This document shows, piece by piece, positions 47,020-54,413 of a DNA stretch of 58,910 nucleotides. Both the position numbers and the translations under genes were made by a program. This stretch comes from Desulfocarbo sp964620595. Lineage in GTDB: Bacteria; Desulfobacterota; Desulfarculia; Desulfarculales; Desulfarculaceae. Below the pieces are notes generated by a model. It saw nothing but the letters and a program-made list of their open reading frames with translations. It was not told the origin of the DNA and did no database searches. How positions within the stretch are numbered: the first letter of the stretch is position 1; each line of letters starts with the position of its first letter. The stretch spans positions 1-58,910 of the forward strand of contig CAZUHP010000018.1 of NCBI GenBank assembly GCA_964620595.1, read 5' to 3'.

Positions 47020-47991
47020 CTAGTACCTGATCCTGGGGTCCAGGTAGACATACAGCACATCCACGACCACGTTGGAGAAAAGGACCACCGCGGCTATCAA
47101 GAGAAAGCAGGCCTGGGCCAGGGGGTAGTCGTTGTGACTCACCGCGAACACTAGTTCGCGGCCGATGCCCGGCCAGGAGAACACCGTCTCGGTGAGGGCG
47201 CCGCCGTTGATGGAAAAGGCCAGGGAAAGCCCCACGCTGGTCACCACCGGCAGCATGGCGTTGGGCGCGGCGTGGCGGTTCCTGATGTCCCGTTCCTTGA
47301 GCCCCTTGGCCCGGGCGGTGATTATGTAGTCCTCTTTCAGGGTGTCCAGCATGGAGCTGCGCATCACCAGGAGGTAGGAACCGAAATGGATGAGGAACAA
47401 GGTGGCCAGGGGCAGGACCATGTGTATGGCCACGTCCCACACCTTTTCCCACCAGGCGATGTCCGGCTCCAGCCACACCTCCTCCGACACCATGCCGGTA
47501 ATGGGCAGCCAGCCCAACTGGTAGCCGAATATCCACACCAAGAGCAAGGCGAGCCAGGGCAGAAACAGGGTATGGGTAACCAGGGAGGCCACGGTGAACG
47601 CCAAATCCGTGGCCTTGCCCTTGGACCAGGCTGCTATCTTGCCCCAGGAGATGCCCACCAAGGCCGAGAGGATCACCGCGGTGGTGAAAAGGAGCATGGT
47701 GTTGGGAAGCTTCTCCCAGATCACCTCGGCCACCGGCGTGCCGTAATGAAAGGAATAACCGAACTGGCCGGTCACGAAGTTCTTGAGATAGAGCGCGTAC
47801 TGCTTGTAGAGGGGCTCCTTGAGGCCCAGTTGCTCCACCAGGTGCTCGGCCTCCTCGGGGGTGAGGTTGGGGTCCACCATGCGCTCCACCGGGTCGCCCG
47901 GAGCCAGGCGAAAGAGCACGAACAGCAAGGTGAGGATCAGGAACAAGACCACCACCACCTGGAGCAGCCGTTTGAAGATGAAGCGCTTCAT
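47020..47991 (-). CDS. oppB: Peptide/nickel ABC transporter permease, OppB/DppB type
   Basis: 323 residues with six predicted membrane helices. The N-terminal helix is VVVLFLILTLLFVLFRLAPGDP, with the family RLxPGDP motif. The EAA loop is DYIITARAKGLKERDIRNRHAAPNAMLPV. The C-terminal helices include SWPGIGRELVFAVSHNDYPLAQACFLLIA, all typical of OppB/DppB. It pairs with OppC. It starts 38 bases after the binding-protein gene on the minus strand. Confidence 0.92.
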   Translation of the reverse strand: MKRFIFKRLLQVVVVLFLILTLLFVLFRLAPGDPVERMVDPNLTPEEAEHLVEQLGLKEPLYKQYALYLKNFVTGQFGYSFHYGTPVAEVIWEKLPNTMLLFTTAVILSALVGISWGKIAAWSKGKATDLAFTVASLVTHTLFLPWLALLLVWIFGYQLGWLPITGMVSEEVWLEPDIAWWEKVWDVAIHMVLPLATLFLIHFGSYLLVMRSSMLDTLKEDYIITARAKGLKERDIRNRHAAPNAMLPVVTSVGLSLAFSINGGALTETVFSWPGIGRELVFAVSHNDYPLAQACFLLIAAVVLFSNVVVDVLYVYLDPRIRY

Positions 47992-48029
47992 GGTTCCTGG
48001 CCCTGGCTCCCCTGCCTAGATGCGGCCGC

Positions 48030-49763
48030 CTATCTGGGTTTTATCTGGCACAAGGACCAGATGTTGCCGATGCCGCCCAAGGTCGGCACCCAGCCCTTGA
48101 AGCGGTCCTTGCGCACCCCCTCCACCAGCATTGGATTGTACAGCGGAATATAGGGCACGTCCCTCAAGAGTATCTCCTGCATCTTGAATATCTGCTCGCG
48201 CCTCTTTTCGGGGTCCAGGGCGCCGTCCGAGGCCACGGCCAGCTTGTCGAACTCGGGGTTGTGGTAGCCGGCCATGTTCCAGCCCCTGGGCTTGTCCTGG
48301 CTGGAGTGGAAAAAGGCGCGCAAATAGCCCGGATCCAGGGAGAGGCGGCCGTAGCCCAGCACAAAGCAGTCAAAGTCGTGCTGCGCCTTGACCCGCTGGA
48401 TCAAGGCGCCAAAGGCCATGGGCCGCGAGACCACCGGGATGCCCACCGCGCGCAGCCACTCCTGGATGATCTGGCCGCTCATGGCCCGATGGGGGTCATA
48501 GTCGGCCGGCGGGGTGAGGATAACCAGCCTGCGCATGGGCTGGCCGTCCGGCAGGCGGATCCCCTCGCCCTGCTGGATCTCGCCCTGGCTGTCCACCGGG
48601 GGCACCTCCCAGGTGTAGCCCGCCTTCTTCAATATCTCATAGGCCCTTTTGATGCGCTGGGCACGGCTCAAGCCCTGGCCATACCGGGGCAGCTCCGGGT
48701 TGTAGAAGAACTTGTTGCCCGGCGGGATTAAGGAATGCATGACCTCGCCGTAGCCCTGCAGGATGCGCTTTATGATGAAGTCCTTGTCTATCAAGGTGGC
48801 CACCGCCCGGCGGAAGGACACATCGCTCATGGGCCGGCGGCGCAGGTTGAAGCCCAGATAGTACAGCCCGCTCTTGTTGCAGGTGAAGAGCCGTATGGCC
48901 GGGTCATCCCGCAGGTCCCGGAGATAGCCGGCCTGGATGCCGTTCCAGTACATGTCTATGTCGCCCTTGCGCAGGGCCAGCACCGCGGCGTCGGCCGTAC
49001 CGTAGACCTTGAAGATGATGCCCTTGATAAAGGGCCCCAGCTTGTGCCCGGCAATGGTAAGCCCCTGGCCGAAGAAATGGGGATTCCGCTTCATGTAGAT
49101 GAACAGGCCCTTTTTCCACTTGGTCACCATGAAGGGCCCGGTGACCACCGGGTTCTTGAAGTCGTGCCGCAAGAGGGCGGAAAGCGACCGCGTGGTGCCC
49201 TCCAGCGACTTGACCAGGGGCTCCCACTGCTTTTTCTGCACAATGGGCGTGGTCAGGGTGCGGGACAGGAAGATGGCCTTGGGCTCCTTGAGGGTGAACC
49301 TCACGGTATGCGGGTCGAGCGCCTCCACCTTTTGCACGAACTTCCACTTGGAGTAATGGCGGGGCATCTTGAAGAGGTAGATCATCTCGCCGGTGAACAC
49401 CACGTCACTGGCCGTGAAGTCGGTGCCGTCGGACCATTTGGCCCGGCGCAGCTTCACCGTGCAGGTAAGGGTCTTGAGATCGAACTTGGGAGGCTCGGCC
49501 GCCAGCCAGGGAACCAGCTTCAGGCTCTTGGGCTCGCGCAGATACAAGGGCTGGTACATGAGGCTCAAGACCCGCTTGGACCAGGCGTCCGTGGCCAGCC
49601 ACAAGTTGAGGCTCTTGGGCTCCTCCAAGACGCCTATCTTGATTATGTTCGCGCTGGCCGCCTGGGCAGGCGGGGTGCAGGTGGTCCCAAAGGCAAGGAA
49701 CATCACTGCCGCCCCGGCCAACACCGCCAGAAGCAGGGGATAAAACCTATTGGTGTTCTTCAC
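48030..49763 (-). CDS. Family-5 extracellular solute-binding protein of the Opp-type importer
   Basis: 577 residues from GTG at 49763, with GGGAG upstream. The signal peptide is FYPLLLAVLAGAAVMFLAFG followed by a probable cleavage after AQA. The mature protein is SBP_bac_5-like: KIGVLEEPKSLNLWLATDAWSK, LPWLAAEPPKFD-type segments, WSDGTDFTASDVVF and KGDIDMYWNGIQ, with the C-terminal RDVPYIPLYNPMLVEGV. It captures short peptides, nickel chelates or similar ligands in the periplasm. The substrate cannot be told from sequence alone. It is the first gene of the operon, with a promoter at 49831-49859. Confidence 0.88.
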   Translation of the reverse strand: MKNTNRFYPLLLAVLAGAAVMFLAFGTTCTPPAQAASANIIKIGVLEEPKSLNLWLATDAWSKRVLSLMYQPLYLREPKSLKLVPWLAAEPPKFDLKTLTCTVKLRRAKWSDGTDFTASDVVFTGEMIYLFKMPRHYSKWKFVQKVEALDPHTVRFTLKEPKAIFLSRTLTTPIVQKKQWEPLVKSLEGTTRSLSALLRHDFKNPVVTGPFMVTKWKKGLFIYMKRNPHFFGQGLTIAGHKLGPFIKGIIFKVYGTADAAVLALRKGDIDMYWNGIQAGYLRDLRDDPAIRLFTCNKSGLYYLGFNLRRRPMSDVSFRRAVATLIDKDFIIKRILQGYGEVMHSLIPPGNKFFYNPELPRYGQGLSRAQRIKRAYEILKKAGYTWEVPPVDSQGEIQQGEGIRLPDGQPMRRLVILTPPADYDPHRAMSGQIIQEWLRAVGIPVVSRPMAFGALIQRVKAQHDFDCFVLGYGRLSLDPGYLRAFFHSSQDKPRGWNMAGYHNPEFDKLAVASDGALDPEKRREQIFKMQEILLRDVPYIPLYNPMLVEGVRKDRFKGWVPTLGGIGNIWSLCQIKPR

Positions 49764-49830
49764 TACCGAACTCCCTATTCCCCCCGTGATGGACAGCCCA
49801 CCTTCAGGCGGTGAGCCAAACTATACTAAG

Positions 49831-49859
49831 TATAAAGGCATAGTGGCCTGGGCCGCCAA
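49831..49859 (-). promoter_or_regulatory. Sigma-70-type promoter of the Opp operon
   Basis: On the minus strand, TTGGCG (plus 49854-49859), a 17-base spacer and TTTATA (plus 49831-49836). A short dyad, TATACTTAGTATA, overlaps the likely start site. It lies about 68 bases before the binding-protein start. Confidence 0.5.
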
Positions 49860-49889
49860 TACAATCAATAGTCATTACCAATTGTGTGG

Positions 49890-50789
49890 CTATGTCTGCG
49901 CGCGTGCCCGCTCCAGGGCGAAATCCAGGATGCGGGCCGCCATGTCCAGGCCCGTGGCTTGTTCCAGGCCCCGGAAGCCGGGCGTGTAGTTCACCTCGCC
50001 CAGCCAGAGCACCCCTTCTGCGTCCTGCATCAAATCCACGCCCGCGATGTCCAGGCCCACCGCCGCGGCGGCCTGCCGGGCCAGGCCGGCCAGCCCGCTT
50101 TCCACCTCCAGGGCCCGGCCCTGGCCGCCCAGGTGCACGTTGGCCCGGAAGTCTCCCGCAGGTGGTGATATCTCCATGGCGCCGGCCACCTCCTGGCCCA
50201 GGAGCAGCACCCGGATATCGCGCCGCCCCTGGGGCGGCAAGAAGCGCTGCACCAAGACGCCCTGGCGTTGCTGCATGACCTGGCTCAGGCGCTCTTCGCC
50301 CAAGAGGGGGTCGCTGCCCGCTTCCTGCACCAGAAACACGCCCGCGCCCTGGCGGCTGCTGACCAGCTTGACCACCACCGGCGGCCCGCCCAGGCGCTCC
50401 AGCGCGTCGGCATAGCCACGGGCCGAGTTGACCAGGTAGGTGTCCAAGACCGGCAGGCCGGCCGCGGCCAGGACCTGGAGGGTGAGGAACTTGTGGCGGC
50501 AGATGCCAATGGCCCGGGAGCCGTTCACCAGGGGCAGCCCCATGAGTTCCAGGTGCCGGAGCAGGGTGTGGGAGTAGTCGCTGATGGTGGCGCCCACCCG
50601 GGGCAGCACCACTGAGAGCCCCTCCAGTTGGGGCAGGCCGGCTGCCAGGGGCTTGCCCCCGGCCAGGCCGCACCACAGGCGGAAGGGATGCAGCAACGAC
50701 ACCCGCACTCCCTTGGCCGCGCCGGCCTCCAGCAGCCTGCGGTTGGGATGGTAGCCCGCGTCGCGGGCGGTGATGATGCCCAGATGCAC
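49890..50789 (-). CDS. RimK-like ATP-grasp ligase
   Basis: 299 residues. A RimK-type N domain leads to an ATP-grasp domain with LPRVGATISDYSHTLLRHLE, NGSRAIGICRHKFLTLQ, VVVKLVSSRQGAGVFLV, VLVQRFLPPQGRRDIRVLLLG and GDFRANVHLGGQG, ending with LGEVNYTPGFRGLEQATG. Relatives add glutamate or other amino acids to protein or small-molecule carboxylates (RimK, LysX, tetrahydromethanopterin glutamyl ligase). It begins 18 bases after the GNAT gene upstream on the same strand. An ATP-grasp plus GNAT pair is known in peptide-forming amidoligase systems, so a joint product is plausible. Substrate unknown. Confidence 0.82.
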   Translation of the reverse strand: MHLGIITARDAGYHPNRRLLEAGAAKGVRVSLLHPFRLWCGLAGGKPLAAGLPQLEGLSVVLPRVGATISDYSHTLLRHLELMGLPLVNGSRAIGICRHKFLTLQVLAAAGLPVLDTYLVNSARGYADALERLGGPPVVVKLVSSRQGAGVFLVQEAGSDPLLGEERLSQVMQQRQGVLVQRFLPPQGRRDIRVLLLGQEVAGAMEISPPAGDFRANVHLGGQGRALEVESGLAGLARQAAAAVGLDIAGVDLMQDAEGVLWLGEVNYTPGFRGLEQATGLDMAARILDFALERARAQT

Positions 50790-50807
50790 TTTTATTCTCC
50801 TGCCCGG

Positions 50808-52628
50808 CTAGTCATCCTGGTCCCGGGGGGTCCAGATGGCCACCTCCTTGCCCATCTCCTCACTATAGTAGCTGAAGAGCGGCCGCGAACCGTGGCGGGC
50901 GGTGAGCATCTGGGCTGTCTTGTTGTCCTCCGCGATCACCAAGAAGGTCTTCTTGCCCTGGGCCCGGGCCAGGCATCCCCGCACCAACTCGTCCCCCACC
51001 CCCAGGCCCCGATACTCGGGCCGCACCACTATGTAGCCACGCTCCAAGTGCTCGCTGAAATCAAGGCCCGTGCGCTGGCGCACCTTTTGGATATATTCGG
51101 GGCGGGGGCGCTTGAGGGTCTCGGTGGCTACCATCATGCCTTCTTCCATGGCATAGGCAATCAGATAGGCCTGCTCCAGGTTGCGACGCAGCCAGTTGGG
51201 CTTCACCTTGCCGGCCGATAGAATGAGTTCCAGGATGCGGTCCACCTGTGGCGGGTCGAGTTCAGGGTAGCGGACAAAATAATACTCCACTGCTTCACCC
51301 AGGCGGTAGACCGTGCCGTCTGCGCGCACTCTCTGGCAGCGGGTCTTGGCCACCCCCTGTTTCCGCACGTAGAGCAGCAGGTGGGCCGGGGCGTCCAGCC
51401 AGCGCCACAAGGGCCGGCCGGGCATGGGCGGCAGGTCCCCCACCTTGGGCTCGGGCAGCGAGGCGGGCGGGGGCCCGCTGAAGCCCGTAGCCGGCAGCAG
51501 GGGCTGCACCACCGAATGGGCCAAGTTGGGGTTGGCCGCGCACCAGGCAGCCAGGCGGTCACCCCCGCCCCCCCCGTCGCCCCCCCCGGCGCCCCCGCCG
51601 TCGCCCCCCCCGTCGCCCCCCCCGGCGGCTGGCAGCTCCACCTGGTTCCACAGGCCCAGGCGGGAAGTGGCGCGCAAGGCGGCTTCCAGGGCGCCGGGCT
51701 CGGTGCCGGGTTCCACCTGCCAGCGGATCACCCCCAGGCCGGCAGCGCGCCTCGACTCCAGTTCCTCGCGCGCGGGCACCTGGCCCGGCTGGAGGACCTC
51801 AACGCCATCCTTCACCAACTCAGGCGCCAGGTAGCCGTCCAGGCCGCTGTAGTCCGGCGGCCGGTCGCCCGGGTCTGGCAGGCCCAGGGCCGCGCACAGG
51901 GCAGCCGGGTCGTCCCCGTAGAGCCAGCCCAACCCAGGAGGCGGAGGGGAAACGCCCAGCCCCGGCCCCCAAAACAGGACCTCCAGGCCGGACCGCTTTT
52001 CCCTTGCCATCTCCAGCAGGCTGAGGGCGGCCAGGAGCTGGTCCGGCCGGAGCACGCAGAGCACCATGGCCCGGGCCCCCTGGATTCTCTCCCAGAGGCG
52101 CTGCCGCAAGGGGCCAAAGGGGTTGCCCGGGTCGCGGCTGAAGGCCAGGGCCGAGTTCCAGTCAGCCACCCCGGGGTGATGCAGGCCGTTCCAGTGCAGG
52201 CGTAAGGGGAAATGGGCCAGGGAGGCCAGGGCCAAGAGATCGTCCATCTCCCGGCGGGCGGCGACCAGGGATTGGGGATCATAGAACCGCTCGCCGCGAA
52301 AGGCGCCAGCCACCTGCCGCGCTTCTTGGCAACGGCCCTGCCACTTGTCCGGGCCTTGGGCCAGGTCCTGGGCCAGGGCTTCCAAGCGCGGCTCGACCAG
52401 GCCCTCGCAGCCCCTTGTCCTGGCCCGCGCTGCGGCCAGCTCCGCCATTTCCAACAAGCGCCCCGGCGAAAGCAGGCAGTTGACCACAAAGTCCTGGTTG
52501 GCGTCATACACCTCGGCCGCCACCCCGGCCGCCTCGAGCCTGGCCGCGGCCAGGGCGGGCAGGCGCGGCGGCGCGGCGGCGCTCACCAGGGGCGGGTGCA
52601 CCAGAATGATGGAATCGGGTTTGCTCAC
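50808..52628 (-). CDS. Cobalamin-binding-like/degenerate radical SAM-like protein with C-terminal GNAT domain
   Basis: 606 residues from GTG at 52628; the start is placed before the conserved strand SIILVHPP. The first 100 residues resemble the cobalamin-binding domain of B12 radical SAM proteins (HPPLVSAAAPPRLPALAAARL, EVYDANQDF). The middle part has radical-SAM-like elements (ALRATSRLGLWNQVELP, CAANPNLAHSVVQPLL) but no CxxxCxxC cluster motif, so it is probably inactive as a radical enzyme. Residues about 334-356 are a Gly/Asp linker (GGGD repeats) encoded by the G-rich DNA repeat. The C-terminal 150 residues are an acetyltransferase: GYIVVRPEYRGLGVGDELVRG binds acetyl-CoA. Function unknown; paired with the RimK-like ligase. 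Confidence 0.7.
   Translation of the reverse strand: MSKPDSIILVHPPLVSAAAPPRLPALAAARLEAAGVAAEVYDANQDFVVNCLLSPGRLLEMAELAAARARTRGCEGLVEPRLEALAQDLAQGPDKWQGRCQEARQVAGAFRGERFYDPQSLVAARREMDDLLALASLAHFPLRLHWNGLHHPGVADWNSALAFSRDPGNPFGPLRQRLWERIQGARAMVLCVLRPDQLLAALSLLEMAREKRSGLEVLFWGPGLGVSPPPPGLGWLYGDDPAALCAALGLPDPGDRPPDYSGLDGYLAPELVKDGVEVLQPGQVPAREELESRRAAGLGVIRWQVEPGTEPGALEAALRATSRLGLWNQVELPAAGGGDGGGDGGGAGGGDGGGGGDRLAAWCAANPNLAHSVVQPLLPATGFSGPPPASLPEPKVGDLPPMPGRPLWRWLDAPAHLLLYVRKQGVAKTRCQRVRADGTVYRLGEAVEYYFVRYPELDPPQVDRILELILSAGKVKPNWLRRNLEQAYLIAYAMEEGMMVATETLKRPRPEYIQKVRQRTGLDFSEHLERGYIVVRPEYRGLGVGDELVRGCLARAQGKKTFLVIAEDNKTAQMLTARHGSRPLFSYYSEEMGKEVAIWTPRDQDD
51560..51627. repeat. C-rich tandem repeat, copy 6, inside the GNAT gene
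   Basis: Five units of the CCCCCCGTCGCC type lie in frame within the minus-strand gene and are translated as Gly-Gly-Gly-Asp repeats. The same DNA unit is non-coding elsewhere in the window. Confidence 0.85.
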
Positions 52629-52714
52629 CGGATCACGTTGTTCCCTGCCGGTCGTGCCGGCCAGCGTCTGGGGGGGTGTTTGGGTGAGACACCTGCGGGC
52701 GACCACCCAACCCT

Positions 52715-52801
52715 AAAACACCAGGGCCTGGTGGCGTCAAGCCCTTTGTGCGCCGACAGCGGCCGCTATCGGCACCAACCGCTGAACCCGGCTCAGCGGT
52801 C
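52715..52801 (-). terminator. Three hairpins after the acyl-CoA synthetase gene
   Basis: In minus-strand order: CCGCTGA/TCAGCGG (52781-52801, overlapping the gene end), a near-palindrome GCCGA...AGCGGCCGCT...TCGGC (52752-52773), and CACCAG/CTGGTG (52719-52733) followed by TTTT. The last is the most terminator-like. Confidence 0.45.
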
Positions 52802-54316
52802 GCTCCAATACTGCTGGCGTATCTTGCGCTTGAGTACCTTGCCCATGGGACTGCGGGGAAAGTCCTCCACGAACTCCACGCTCTTGGGCTTGAGATAGTC
52901 GGCCAGGTGCGCGGCGCAGTAGTCCAATATCTCCTCCTCGCTGGAGCTTTGGCCGGGCTTGAGGATGATGAGCGCCTTGAGGGCCTCGCCCCAATGAGGA
53001 TCGGGCACGCCCACCACCGCCACCTCGGACACCTTGGGGTGGGCCTGCAACACCTCCTCCACCTCCTTGGGGTAGATGTTCTCTCCTCCGCTGATGACCA
53101 TGTCGGTCTTGCGGTCCACGATATACAAATACCCCTCTTCGTCAAAGCGGCCCAGGTCGCCCAGGGTGAACCAGCCGTCGCGGAAGGAGCGGTGGTTGTT
53201 CTCCTCGTCGTTGTAGTAGCCGCTGAAGAGCGAAGGCGCCTTGATGTATATCTCGCCCACCTCGCCCTGGGGCACCTCCCGCCCTTCATCATCCACCAGC
53301 TTGAGATGCACGTCATACACCGGCCGTCCCACCGACTTGGGCCGCTCCAGCATGGCCCGGCCGCCGATGGTGCACAGGATGAGGGTCTCGGTGGAGGCGT
53401 AGTGTTCGAAGAGGATGGGGCCGAAGCGCTCCACCACCCGGCGCTTCAGCTCCACCGGCATGGGTGCGCCGCCGCTGTTCAAGACCCGCAGGCTGGAAGT
53501 GTCGTATTTCTGGTGGTCCGGCAGGTCCAGGATCGCCTTGTACATGGTGGGCACCAGGAAGCTGGAGGTCACCCGGTGGCGCTGCACCAGCTCCAGATAC
53601 CCGCGGGGCCGGAAGCCGCGGGTCACCACCACCGTGCCTCCGAAATAAAAGGCCAGGGAGCAGTTGCGCGGCGCGGTATGCCAAAAGGGCCCGGGATAGA
53701 GCGCCACCTCGTCCTGGTCGTAGCCATACTCCAGGGCCTTGTACAGGTAGCCCACCACGATGGCCCGGTTGGAGATGATGGCCGCCTTGGAGCGGCCGGT
53801 GGTGCCGCCGGTGTAGCCCAGAAAGAGCGGATCCTCGTGGTGCAGCTCCACCTCGGGCTCCACCTCATCCGCGCCGGCCAGGGCCTTTTCATAGGACATG
53901 AGCCCGGCCGGTGGCTCGTCCGGCCCCAGCACCAACACCCGGCCGCCCAACTGCCGGCGGACCTCGGGCGCCAACTGGTCCAGCACCCCGCTGAATTCCG
54001 GCCCCAGCACCAGCGCGCTGCTGTGGCTGTGTTCAAGCCGGTAGCTCACTTCCCTGGGCCTCAGCCGGTGGTTGATGGGCACCATCCATACCCCCAGCTT
54101 GGCCAGGGCGTGATAGACCTCCAGGTATTCGGGGCAGTTCTTGGCCAGGATGGCCGCCTTGTCTCCCTTGGCCAAGCCCAGGCCGGTTATCGCCCAGGCC
54201 AGGCGGTTCACCCTGGCGTTGAACTCGCGGTAGGTGAAGGAGCGCTCCGGCCCGATGAGGGCGATCTTGTCTGGAAACAAACGGGTGGTTCGGGTGAGGG
54301 CCTTGCCCATGAGCAT
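52793..54316 (-). CDS. Acyl-CoA synthetase (AMP-forming, FadD/medium-chain type)
   Basis: 507 residues, with AAAGGAGA before ATG at 54316. Adenylate-forming motifs are GYTGGTTGRSKAAI (P-loop), YASTET (A5), WFTLGDLGRFDEEGYLYIVDRK (A7-A8 hinge), GGENIYPKEVEEV, and the catalytic Lys in PMGKVLKRKIR near the C-terminus. All key residues are kept. The substrate could be a fatty, aromatic or other carboxylic acid. It lies directly downstream of the TAXI-TRAP permease, which suggests that the imported acid is activated to a CoA thioester. Confidence 0.85.
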   Translation of the reverse strand: MLMGKALTRTTRLFPDKIALIGPERSFTYREFNARVNRLAWAITGLGLAKGDKAAILAKNCPEYLEVYHALAKLGVWMVPINHRLRPREVSYRLEHSHSSALVLGPEFSGVLDQLAPEVRRQLGGRVLVLGPDEPPAGLMSYEKALAGADEVEPEVELHHEDPLFLGYTGGTTGRSKAAIISNRAIVVGYLYKALEYGYDQDEVALYPGPFWHTAPRNCSLAFYFGGTVVVTRGFRPRGYLELVQRHRVTSSFLVPTMYKAILDLPDHQKYDTSSLRVLNSGGAPMPVELKRRVVERFGPILFEHYASTETLILCTIGGRAMLERPKSVGRPVYDVHLKLVDDEGREVPQGEVGEIYIKAPSLFSGYYNDEENNHRSFRDGWFTLGDLGRFDEEGYLYIVDRKTDMVISGGENIYPKEVEEVLQAHPKVSEVAVVGVPDPHWGEALKALIILKPGQSSSEEEILDYCAAHLADYLKPKSVEFVEDFPRSPMGKVLKRKIRQQYWSDR

Positions 54317-54335
54317 GAGGGATCTCCTTTCGGCC

Positions 54336-54369
54336 TGCGGGGGGACGTAGGGGGGCGGAGGGGGACGGC
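54336..54369. repeat. G-rich repeat, copy 7
   Basis: Degenerate units GGGGGGACGTA, GGGGGGCGGA, GGGGGACGGC in the 97-base gap between the TRAP permease and the acyl-CoA synthetase. The G-rich strand is plus, opposite to the genes. Confidence 0.5.
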
Positions 54370-54385
54370 GCCAAGCCAGTGGCCC

Positions 54386-54407
54386 TTGGCGGCAAAGGCG
54401 CCGCCAA
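54386..54407 (-). terminator. Hairpin after the TRAP permease gene
   Basis: TTGGCGGC and GCCGCCAA around a 6-base loop, 7 bases after the permease stop on the minus strand. No T-run. It may be a 3' stabiliser or a weak attenuator. Confidence 0.4.
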
Positions 54408-54413
54408 ATGGCT

